Origin: DATGKD01 sp035294855
GTDB taxonomy: Bacteria > Actinomycetota > Acidimicrobiia > Acidimicrobiales > UBA8190
Direction: 5' to 3'
Length of the DNA stretch: 10,147 bases
NCBI GenBank assembly: GCA_035294855.1
Contig: DATGKD010000082.1
Coordinates: 1 to 10,147 of the forward strand
Shown: piece after piece, positions 1-5,435 of the stretch
Layout of the letters: the number at the start of each line of letters is the position of its first letter
Position numbering within the stretch: the first letter of the stretch is position 1
Program-made: the position numbers and the translations under genes
Notes under the pieces: model-generated
The model's input: the letters and a program-made list of their open reading frames with translations, nothing else
Database searches by the model: none
Told to the model about the DNA's origin: nothing

Positions 1-198
1 CTCAGCCACCGCCGCCACCACCTGCCCCTCGTCCGCGACATCGCAGCGCACCCAGGTCGGCCCCGGGCGCCCGGGTTCCCGAAGATCGAGCACCGCGACC
101 CGGGCACCCTCGCCTCGGAGGAGGTCCACGGTCGCGGCGCCGATGCCGCTCGACCCACCGGTCACCAACGCGGCTGCTCCGGCGAGCGCGGAGGGCAC
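1..198 (-). CDS. Short-chain dehydrogenase/reductase (SDR), N-terminal part; 3' end outside window
   Basis: The visible 66 residues are the first half of a Rossmann fold. TGGSSGIG at residues 13-20 is the classical SDR glycine-rich cofactor loop. The acidic Asp38 at the end of the second beta strand (VLDL) favours NAD(H) over NADP(H), and CDVAD (52-56) is the motif that contacts the adenine ring. The catalytic Ser-Tyr-Lys residues would lie beyond the window edge and cannot be checked. The GTG start is chosen because AGGGAG lies 6 nt upstream and translation from it begins exactly at the Rossmann fold. The gene begins 2 nt after the stop of the upstream alpha/beta hydrolase, so it is probably co-translated as the fourth or later gene of the operon. 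Expected reaction: oxidation of an alcohol or reduction of a ketone in the same pathway. The family is secure; the substrate is unknown. Confidence 0.9.
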   Translation of the reverse strand, partial: MPSALAGAAALVTGGSSGIGAATVDLLRGEGARVAVLDLREPGRPGPTWVRCDVADEGQVVAAVAE

Positions 199-200
199 GT

Positions 201-1136
201 TCAGCTCCCTGTCGTCCCGGTGGCGCGGGACACGTCGGTGACCCCGGGCAGATCGGCGTCGGCGTTCCCCGACGGGTCGGTGACCCCGGGATCCGACAGG
301 AACGCCAACACGTGGCGTGCACTGTCGGGCTGTTCCAGAGGGATGCAGTGGCCCGCACCGGCGATCTCGACGCGGCGAGCGGCGTCGAGCCCGTCGGACC
401 AGGCACGCGCCACGACGGGGGGGACGAGAAGGTCCCCGTGGCCGCCCACGACCAGCACGGGCGTCGTGATGCGCCCGAGCCGCCGGGCAAGCTGCCGGCT
501 CTGGAAGTGCGGCGCCCGCCACCCGAGCCGGGCCGCGCCCGCGAGCCCGCCGAACCAGCGCAGCTGCGCGTCACGGCTCATCTCGTCGGGAAGCGCCCGC
601 GTGGCCGCGTCACCGTCGGGGTCGGCGAACAGCAGACGACGCGCTTCGCCCATGCCTCCCACCCCGCGCGGCGCGACCGCTCCGAAGAACGCGGGGACCT
701 CGACGCCGCGCACATGGAGACCGAGCGGGGCGACCAGCGCGAGCCTCCGGACGCGCGCGGGATGGCGGAGGGCGAGCTCGGCCGCGAACCAGCCGCCGAG
801 GCTGTGAGCCACGATGTCGACGCGCGTCAGGTCGAGCGCGTCGAGAAGGTCCACGAGCTGCCAGGCGCAGTCCTCCACGTCCTCGATCTCTTCGAGGCCC
901 GAGGAGCCCGGGTAGCCAGGAAGCGCGGGGGCGATCACGTGGTGCTGTTCGGCGAGCCGCGCCAAGAACAGCGGCGGCTCCGACGGCGTGCCTGCCGAGT
1001 GCACGTCGCACAGCCCGTGGAGGTACAGCAGCGGCTCCCCCCCGCCCAGGCGGCACGACGTCACCGTCCGCCCGGCCACCTCGACGGTCATGGCACGCGA
1101 CTGCTCGACGGCCGTACCGGTCACATCGCTGGTCAC
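201..1136 (-). CDS. Alpha/beta-fold hydrolase (311 aa)
   Basis: This is a cytoplasmic serine hydrolase. Numbered from the GTG at 1136, it shows the HG oxyanion segment (YLHGLCD, 38-44), the LPGYPGSS loop (72-79), the nucleophile elbow AHSLGG with Ser112, the acid in GGHGD (Asp235) and the histidine in GAGHCIP (His263), so the catalytic triad is complete. A lid region lies at about 140-215. The start GTG overlaps the stop of the flavin enzyme by 4 nt (GTGA) and has AGGGG 8 nt upstream. An internal ATG at 1091 (residue 16) is the alternative but lacks a good ribosome site. Residues 282-311 form a polar tail beyond the fold, built around a duplicated PGVTD and probably disordered. Placed between a flavin monooxygenase and an SDR, it may cleave an ester, lactone or amide made by the monooxygenase; the LLM/hydrolase pairing recalls RutA/RutD, but that is only analogy. 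Confidence 0.9.
   Translation of the reverse strand: MTSDVTGTAVEQSRAMTVEVAGRTVTSCRLGGGEPLLYLHGLCDVHSAGTPSEPPLFLARLAEQHHVIAPALPGYPGSSGLEEIEDVEDCAWQLVDLLDALDLTRVDIVAHSLGGWFAAELALRHPARVRRLALVAPLGLHVRGVEVPAFFGAVAPRGVGGMGEARRLLFADPDGDAATRALPDEMSRDAQLRWFGGLAGAARLGWRAPHFQSRQLARRLGRITTPVLVVGGHGDLLVPPVVARAWSDGLDAARRVEIAGAGHCIPLEQPDSARHVLAFLSDPGVTDPSGNADADLPGVTDVSRATGTTGS
205..210 (-). promoter_or_regulatory. Ribosome binding site of the SDR gene
   Basis: AGGGAG on the minus strand, 6 nt before the GTG at 198, lies inside the last codons of the alpha/beta hydrolase. It decides the SDR start and implies translational coupling to the upstream gene. Confidence 0.6.
234..290. repeat. 15-bp direct repeat in the hydrolase tail
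   Basis: GTCGGTGACCCCGGG occurs at 234-248 and again at 276-290, exactly 42 nt apart, so both copies are in the same reading frame. Each encodes PGVTD in the C-terminal tail of the alpha/beta hydrolase. Confidence 0.75.
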
Positions 1137-2332
1137 GTCGCCCACCCCTGCGCGGCGAAATGCCGCTCGGCCTCGCGGCGCACGTACGGCACGACCTCGG
1201 TGGCGTAGAGATGGGTCGACCGTGCCGTGAGGTCCGCGGGCAGCGACCCGAACTGCAAGAGCGCGAGCACCGTTCCGAGACGGAGCCCGGTGACGAACTC
1301 GAGCAGGCGGCGACGCACCGTGTCGACGCTGCCGATGAGCGGCGAGCGCCGCCACACCGCCTGCTTGGCGTCGGTCGGCCGTGGCCCCTCCACCAGCGCG
1401 CGCAACTCGGACAGGAACTGCACGAGCGCCGGCGCCTCCAAGTAGCCGGGGGGCATCCACACCTTGCCGGGCCCCACGAAACCGGCGGCCAGCGTGCCCT
1501 GGAAGTACGCCAGGTGGGTCGCGGCTTCTTCCACGGCTTGCTCGTCGGTGTCCGCCACGTACACCGTCGTGAGCCAGCCGAGCAGCTCGGGGTCGTACGC
1601 GCGCCCCGCGGCGGCGACCGCCTCGTGATACGCGGCGGCCTGCCGGGCGAAGGTCTCCGGCGGCGCGTAGTAGGCGACGCCCATGTAGCCGAAGCCCTTC
1701 TCGGCGCAATACGCAATGGTGCTCGGCGAACCGAGCCCGGGGATCCACACCGGGGGGTGCGGCTGCTGGAGTGGACGGGGCCACGGATTGACGTACGGCA
1801 GCCGGTAGTACTCGCCGTCGAACGCGAACGGGCCCGGGCGCGTCCAGGCCTGCACGACCAGCTCGAGTGCCTCCCGGAAGCGCGGCCGCGCCTCGGTGGG
1901 GTTGACGTTCGTCGAGTAGTACTCGGGCCCGCCTCCCACCACGAGCCCCGCGATGAGGCGACCGCCGCTCATGACGTCGAGCATGGCCATCTCCTCGGCC
2001 ACCCGTGTCGGCGGTTGGTAGAGCGGGAGCGCGTTCCCGAGCACGCAGATGCGGACGCGTGACGTCTCACGGGTGAGCGCCGCCGCCATGAGGTTGGGTG
2101 ACGGCATGAGGCCGTAGGCGTTCTGGTGGTGCTCGTTCACCACGACGCCGTCGAGGCCCAGTTCCTCCGCCATCACCAGCTCGCCCAGGTACCGCTCGTA
2201 CAGTTCGGCACCCCGGGCGGGGTCGTAGAGCGAGTTGGGCAGCGTCACCCAGGCGGCTTCGTGCCGGGCCAGGAACTCGCGGGGCGGCCCCAGGTAGGGC
2301 CAGGGCATGAGATGGAACGAAAAGAAGTTCAC
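1133..2332 (-). CDS. LLM-class (luciferase-like) flavin-dependent oxidoreductase (399 aa)
   Basis: This is a bacterial-luciferase-like TIM-barrel monooxygenase using FMNH2 or F420; the cofactor cannot be settled from sequence. Features seen: the N-terminal FFSFHLMPWPYL strand, NEHH at 66-69 at the end of a barrel strand, and LDVMSGGRLIAGLVVGGG at 118-135, the hallmark LD-SGGR segment of the family. Next come GEYYRLP and the PPVWIPGLGS barrel strand. The C-terminal part contains IGSVDTVRRRL, the usual 'G(S/T)P/V-eeV' helix of LLM enzymes. The length is normal for the family. GTG 2332 is chosen because it sits directly before the conserved first strand; the next in-frame ATG (2308) would remove that strand. 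No strong ribosome site is seen. It starts 40 nt after the CADD-like gene and its stop overlaps the hydrolase start. Likely role: oxygenation of an organic substrate, for example Baeyer-Villiger-type ester formation or N/C-S/ring cleavage. The family is sure; the reaction is not. Confidence 0.92.
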   Translation of the reverse strand: MNFFSFHLMPWPYLGPPREFLARHEAAWVTLPNSLYDPARGAELYERYLGELVMAEELGLDGVVVNEHHQNAYGLMPSPNLMAAALTRETSRVRICVLGNALPLYQPPTRVAEEMAMLDVMSGGRLIAGLVVGGGPEYYSTNVNPTEARPRFREALELVVQAWTRPGPFAFDGEYYRLPYVNPWPRPLQQPHPPVWIPGLGSPSTIAYCAEKGFGYMGVAYYAPPETFARQAAAYHEAVAAAGRAYDPELLGWLTTVYVADTDEQAVEEAATHLAYFQGTLAAGFVGPGKVWMPPGYLEAPALVQFLSELRALVEGPRPTDAKQAVWRRSPLIGSVDTVRRRLLEFVTGLRLGTVLALLQFGSLPADLTARSTHLYATEVVPYVRREAERHFAAQGWAT

Positions 2333-2372
2333 CGCCGGCGGCTTCGTGCGAGCCCCGGTGTGCCCGGGTGAG

Positions 2373-3032
2373 TCAGACGGCGGAGGCCAGCGGCGCGTCC
2401 GCGTCGCGGTCGTCCAGGAAGGCCCACCATGCGCGCGCCGCGTCGTCGGCGGCGCCCGCGATGTCGTCGGGGCGCTCTGCCAATGCGGCCACGGCGTCGA
2501 GCGCCCACTCGGCGTGCCGCGCGTCCATGTCGGCGTGGACGTCCCAGAAGCGCGTGCCTCGAGCGTCGACGCCGTAGTGCGCGCGCAGCCCGGCCGCCTT
2601 CGACGCCGCCACCGATGGCGCCTGCACCTCGTAGACGGCGAGCGCAGCCAGGACACGGGCCGGCGCCGCCTTCGCCGCCCGGTCGTAGGTGTCGATCAAC
2701 GCGGCGGTCGCAGCCGTGGGAGGGGCGGATTCCGCCGCGCCCACCGCCGACGCGAAGTCCTCGAACATCGTGGTGTGGGGCTCGGGCACGCCGAGCTCGT
2801 CGTCGAGGTTGGCCTGCACCGTGCGCCGGGCCACGCCGTCCGGGAGTTGGTCGACGACGCGCGCCAACAGCACCGGAAGGGTGCGCTCGAAGTGCCGGTA
2901 CTGCGCGGCATATGCGCCGAGCTCACCGGGCTCGAGCGCGCCGGCCTCCCAGCGTCGGTAGAAGGGATGGTCGAGCAGCCGGCGGTGCCGCAGCACATCG
3001 GCGACGACGTGGTCGAGTTCGTTCCGGAGCAT
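2373..3032 (-). CDS. CADD/PqqC-like haem-oxygenase-fold diiron (or Fe/Mn) oxygenase (219 aa)
   Basis: An all-helical protein of the haem-oxygenase-like metalloenzyme superfamily. Numbered from ATG 3032, the pattern is HPFYRRW (22-28), DDELG (Glu79), His86, AVYEVQAP (Tyr134, Glu135), Lys145, and HADMDARH (His166, Asp170, His173). The Glu-x6-His, Glu and His-x3-Asp-x2-His spacings match the metal ligands recalled for Chlamydia trachomatis CADD (E81, H88, E142, H174, D178, H181). Tyr25 lies 54 residues before the first ligand, as CADD Tyr27 does, and Lys145 lies 10 after Glu135, as CADD Lys152 does. CADD makes p-aminobenzoate by consuming its own tyrosine; relatives include PqqC and other 'iron-containing redox enzymes'. 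An upstream in-frame TTG (3068) was not used because it forms the -35 box of a promoter that reads into ATG 3032. First gene of a four-gene operon. The fold and metal site are confident; p-aminobenzoate synthesis is only a hypothesis. Confidence 0.88.
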   Translation of the reverse strand: MLRNELDHVVADVLRHRRLLDHPFYRRWEAGALEPGELGAYAAQYRHFERTLPVLLARVVDQLPDGVARRTVQANLDDELGVPEPHTTMFEDFASAVGAAESAPPTAATAALIDTYDRAAKAAPARVLAALAVYEVQAPSVAASKAAGLRAHYGVDARGTRFWDVHADMDARHAEWALDAVAALAERPDDIAGAADDAARAWWAFLDDRDADAPLASAV

Positions 3033-3040
3033 GGCGTCGC

Positions 3041-3068
3041 ATGGTAACGGTCCTCGCGTCCGCGTCAA
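3041..3068 (-). promoter_or_regulatory. Sigma70-like, probably leaderless promoter of the CADD-LLM-hydrolase-SDR operon
   Basis: On the minus strand TTGACG (3068-3063) is separated by 16 nt from TACCAT (3046-3041). Eight nucleotides separate the -10 box from ATG 3032, so transcription would start at or within a couple of bases of the start codon. No ribosome site precedes that ATG at normal spacing, which fits leaderless translation, common in actinobacteria. Confidence 0.5.
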
Positions 3069-3099
3069 GGGGGAACGCCCGGCCTCTCGTCAAGAATGA

Positions 3100-3146
3100 G
3101 GAAATTCGTTCCGGTGTCATCCATTGGAGACCCGGTGTCGAACACC
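3100..3146. promoter_or_regulatory. Short dyads in the divergent intergenic region (possible operators)
   Basis: The 156-nt gap between the divergent units holds two small inverted repeats: GGAA-5-TTCC (3100-3112) and GGTGT-CGA-ACACC (3134-3146, a perfect 5-bp arm pair). The octamer CCGGTGTC occurs at 3111-3118 and 3133-3140, 22 nt apart (about two helical turns), and again inside the next gene at 3192-3199. A shared regulator could bind here, but the arms are short and chance is possible. No convincing -35/-10 pair for the plus-strand genes was found. Confidence 0.25.
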
Positions 3147-3188
3147 ACTCGACGTGCCCGGTGGCATATCGACGACGGGGGTTCGACC

Positions 3189-3482
3189 ATGCCGGTGTCC
3201 AGGCGTGCCTTCTTGGGTCGGGGATCACTCGCCGTGGCGGCGGCGGGCTTGCTGTCCTCGGTGCCCGGCCTTTCTGCGCTGGTGGGGTCGGCGGCGTCCG
3301 ACTCCGGCGCCGTCGATGGGGCGGTGGCTGAGACCGACGCAGGTGCCGCCAGCCTGACCGAGCCGCTCGTGGCGCACGTGCGCGACCTGTCGAGCGGCGA
3401 GATCAGCCTCTACAACGGCGCGCGCGAGGTCGTCGTACGCGATCCGCAACTCGCCGGCCGTCTCCTGCGAGCGGCGCGCTGA
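3189..3482 (+). CDS. Small Tat-signal protein upstream of DUF4331 (97 aa)
   Basis: The N-terminus is a textbook twin-arginine signal: SRRAFLG at residues 4-10, followed by a hydrophobic stretch rich in Ala/Leu/Val (about 13-33) and a small-residue region (GSAAS, 33-37) where cleavage could occur. The mature part is only about 60 residues: an acidic Ala/Gly linker (38-55), then a compact domain with HVRDLSSGEISLYNG (63-77) and REVVVRDPQLAGRLLRAAR (79-97), which reads as a beta hairpin plus a basic C-terminal helix. ATG 3189 has GGGGG 7 nt upstream and starts right at the signal; an in-frame start at 3096 would bury the signal internally. It lies 65 nt before the DUF4331 gene on the same strand. 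I do not recognise a named family. The Tat signal is clear, implying export of a folded or cofactor-bearing protein, or escort of a partner lacking its own signal. Confidence 0.85.
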   Translation: MPVSRRAFLGRGSLAVAAAGLLSSVPGLSALVGSAASDSGAVDGAVAETDAGAASLTEPLVAHVRDLSSGEISLYNGAREVVVRDPQLAGRLLRAAR

Positions 3483-3547
3483 TCGCCGACTGCTCGGGGT
3501 CTCGATCGATTTCCGTCCACCGCCCCTACGACCAAGTGGAGTGAGCC

Positions 3548-4981
3548 ATGTCATCGCACCGTGAAGCACCGGAGATCTCCAAGGACCCGGTCGCCGACAG
3601 CACCGACCTGTACGCGTTCGTCAGCCCAGACGAGCCGGACACCGTGACGCTGATCGCCAACTACGTCCCGCTCGAAGGTCCCGACGGTGGGCCGAACTTC
3701 TACGAGTTCGGCGACGACGTCGTCTACGCCATCAACATCGACAACGACGGGGACGGACTGGCCGAGATCGTCTACCAGTTCACCTTCGAGAACCAGGTCC
3801 TCAACCCCGCCACCTTCCTCTACAACACGGGGCCGATCGCCTCGCTCACCGACCCGCACTGGAACCGCCGCCAGAAGTTCAGCGTGACCCGCATCGACAC
3901 GAACGGCTCGAGCTCGAAGACGACCGTGCTCGGGACCGACCTGGCGTGCCCGCCGTGCAACATCGGGCCGCTGTCGACGCCTGCCTACGGCGAGCTCGCC
4001 CAGGACGCCGTCCACCATCTGTCCGACGACGTCCGGGTGTTCGCGGGCCAGCGCGCCGAGGGCTTCTACGTCGACCTCGGGTCCATCTTCGACCTCGGCA
4101 TCCTGCGGCCGTTCGAGGGCGCCCACACCACGTTCGGGCTGATGGGGACGGGGCTTGGCGCCATGGCGGCGGGCGTCAACGCCACCAAGCAGCTGAACGT
4201 GCACAGCATCGCCTTGCAGGTGCCCAAGCGCGCGCTCACCGCCAACGGCCGCGATCCCGACGACGTCTCGTCGCCCAGCTCGGTCATCGGCGTGTGGACG
4301 TCCGCGTACCGCCAGAAGGTGCGGATGCGCGACGACGATGGTGGCCAGGTGTGGGCGGGACCGTGGGTCCAGGTGTCGCGCCTCGGCAACCCCCTCATCA
4401 ACGAGGTGGTCATCCCCATGGGCAAGAAGGACTACTGGAACACCCAGGCGCCCGCCGGGGACAGCCAGTTCCTGCCGTACTACACGAACCCCGAGCTTTC
4501 GCAGCTGCTCCCGGTGCTCTACCCGGGGGTGTTCCCGCACCTCCAGGCGTACAACGCGGGGCCACCGGCGCCGAACCGCGCCGACATCGTCGCCATCCTC
4601 CTCACCGGGATCCCGGCGGGACTGATCAAGGGGTTCGCGAACTTCACCGGCGCCACCCAGGCGGACCTCCTGCGCCTCAACATGGCCATCGCACCCGCCA
4701 CGAGCCCGAACAACCTGGGCCTCCTGGGCGGCGACGGCGCCGGGTTCCCGAACGGGCGGCGGGTGTTCGACGACGTCGTGACCATCGAGGTGCGTGCGCT
4801 CGCCGGCGCGGTGCTCGGTCTCGTGGACAAGTCGTTCTCGCCCGACGGCGCGGCGGGCGCGGTCAACCAGGGCCTCACCTCGTCGGGAACCGACCTGTCG
4901 GCGATGGGCACCGAGAACTACCTGACGTCGTTCCCGTACCTGGGCGTACCGCTCAGCGGGTTCAAAGTCCCTGCGGCCTGA
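3548..4981 (+). CDS. DUF4331 family protein (477 aa)
   Basis: The sequence opens with SSHREAP (2-8) and continues with DSTDLYAFVSPD (17-28) and FYEFGDDVVYAINIDNDGDG (51-70), the conserved start of DUF4331 proteins, whose function is unknown. DNDGDG (65-70), with Glu73 close behind, looks like a DxDxDG calcium loop within the beta-rich N-terminal part. CPPC at 134-137 precedes NIGPLSTPAY and may form a disulfide or bind a metal. The C-terminal half has helix-rich stretches and DDVVTIEVRALAG near residue 415. The length is typical. GGAG 6 nt before ATG 3548 supports the start. No signal peptide or membrane segment is present, unlike its 5' neighbour, which has a Tat signal. It is followed after 1 nt by the 107-residue gene, so the three genes form one unit. 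Family assignment is firm; location and role are open. Confidence 0.9.
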   Translation: MSSHREAPEISKDPVADSTDLYAFVSPDEPDTVTLIANYVPLEGPDGGPNFYEFGDDVVYAINIDNDGDGLAEIVYQFTFENQVLNPATFLYNTGPIASLTDPHWNRRQKFSVTRIDTNGSSSKTTVLGTDLACPPCNIGPLSTPAYGELAQDAVHHLSDDVRVFAGQRAEGFYVDLGSIFDLGILRPFEGAHTTFGLMGTGLGAMAAGVNATKQLNVHSIALQVPKRALTANGRDPDDVSSPSSVIGVWTSAYRQKVRMRDDDGGQVWAGPWVQVSRLGNPLINEVVIPMGKKDYWNTQAPAGDSQFLPYYTNPELSQLLPVLYPGVFPHLQAYNAGPPAPNRADIVAILLTGIPAGLIKGFANFTGATQADLLRLNMAIAPATSPNNLGLLGGDGAGFPNGRRVFDDVVTIEVRALAGAVLGLVDKSFSPDGAAGAVNQGLTSSGTDLSAMGTENYLTSFPYLGVPLSGFKVPAA

Positions 4982-4982
4982 C

Positions 4983-5306
4983 ATGACCGAGCACCTCCCA
5001 CCGGCGAGCACGCCGGGCAGCGTCGTCCTCGACATCGGGGAGAGCGCCGGGGCGCTGGTGGTCTACGCGGACAGCGTGCTCGCCGGCGTCGAAGTCGAGA
5101 TCCGCCCGTGCGGGCAGGCATGGCGGGGCGTGCACACGGCCGTGCGCCCCCGCCACGTGGCCGGCGGTGACTGCTGGGCCGGCGTGTTCGGGTCGTTGCC
5201 CCCCGGGGCCTACGACCTGCGCGTCCGGGAGGACCCCGCGGCAGCCGGGTGCATCACCGCGCGGGTGTCGGCGGGCTCGGTGAGCGAGGTGCACCTGCCG
5301 GCCTGA
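4983..5306 (+). CDS. Small conserved-looking protein downstream of DUF4331 (107 aa), probable beta-sandwich
   Basis: It begins 1 nt after the DUF4331 stop, so translation is probably coupled; no good separate ribosome site is visible. The sequence alternates hydrophobic beta strands with turns: VVLDIGESAGALVVY (14-28), VEVEIRPCG, HTAVRPRHVAGG (about 51-62), CWAGVF, GSLPPGAYDLRV (70-81) and a final strand ending SEVHLPA. The LPPGAYDLRV turn resembles the G-x-Y-x-L/V strand of Cna-B or carboxypeptidase-regulatory-like beta-sandwiches, which often act as structural or binding modules. No signal peptide, catalytic motif or membrane segment is seen. Three cysteines occur (in RPCG, GGDCW and AAGCI). 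I recall similar short proteins in actinobacteria being labelled 'phospholipase', but nothing here supports that activity. Most likely a partner of the DUF4331 protein. Confidence 0.75.
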   Translation: MTEHLPPASTPGSVVLDIGESAGALVVYADSVLAGVEVEIRPCGQAWRGVHTAVRPRHVAGGDCWAGVFGSLPPGAYDLRVREDPAAAGCITARVSAGSVSEVHLPA

Positions 5307-5382
5307 CCAGTCGCTCGAGCAGGTCGTTCGGGCATCCAAAGCGCGCTCACAGGTTCACCCTGTCTCCTGAAGACCGGGGATT

Positions 5383-5411
5383 CCGGCCCCATCGACACGG
5401 TCACGGGCCGG
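5383..5411 (+). other. GC-rich hairpin upstream of the HtrA gene
   Basis: CCGGCCC (5383-5389) and GGGCCGG (5405-5411) are perfect inverted repeats. The loop contains a further small GAC/GTC pairing. There is no T-run, so it is not a classical intrinsic terminator. It ends 13 nt before the GGAG of the HtrA ribosome site and could end the DUF4331 transcript or modulate the HtrA leader. No convincing promoter was found in the 129-nt gap. Confidence 0.3.
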
Positions 5412-5435
5412 CGCCCTCCAAAATGGAGCAGGGCC

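Noticed and set aside
610..1716. 368-codon minus-strand frame overlapping the flavin enzyme and hydrolase
   Set aside because: Its translation is Arg/Pro/Ser-rich and is a shifted frame of two recognised enzymes.
201..1784. Single 527-residue hydrolase with a long N-terminal extension
   Set aside because: The extension upstream of 1136 is a shifted frame of the flavin enzyme; the true start is GTG 1136 (or ATG 1091).
1133..2656. Luciferase-like protein beginning at 2656
   Set aside because: The extra N-terminal residues are out-of-frame translation of the CADD-like gene; the conserved fold begins at GTG 2332.
3096..3188. 31-residue N-terminal extension of the small Tat protein
   Set aside because: It would bury the twin-arginine signal in the interior; ATG 3189 has a ribosome site and starts at the signal.
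3551..5035. 494-codon open frame on the minus strand
   Set aside because: It lies opposite the DUF4331 gene, which has clear family motifs and a ribosome site. The antisense translation is compositionally biased (Arg/Val/Glu/His-rich) and shows no domain, as expected in GC-rich DNA.
5375..5390. GGGG-7-CCCC as an intrinsic terminator
   Set aside because: The stem is only 4 bp and has no T-run; the overlapping 7-bp hairpin at 5383-5411 is the better structure, and it too lacks a T-run.
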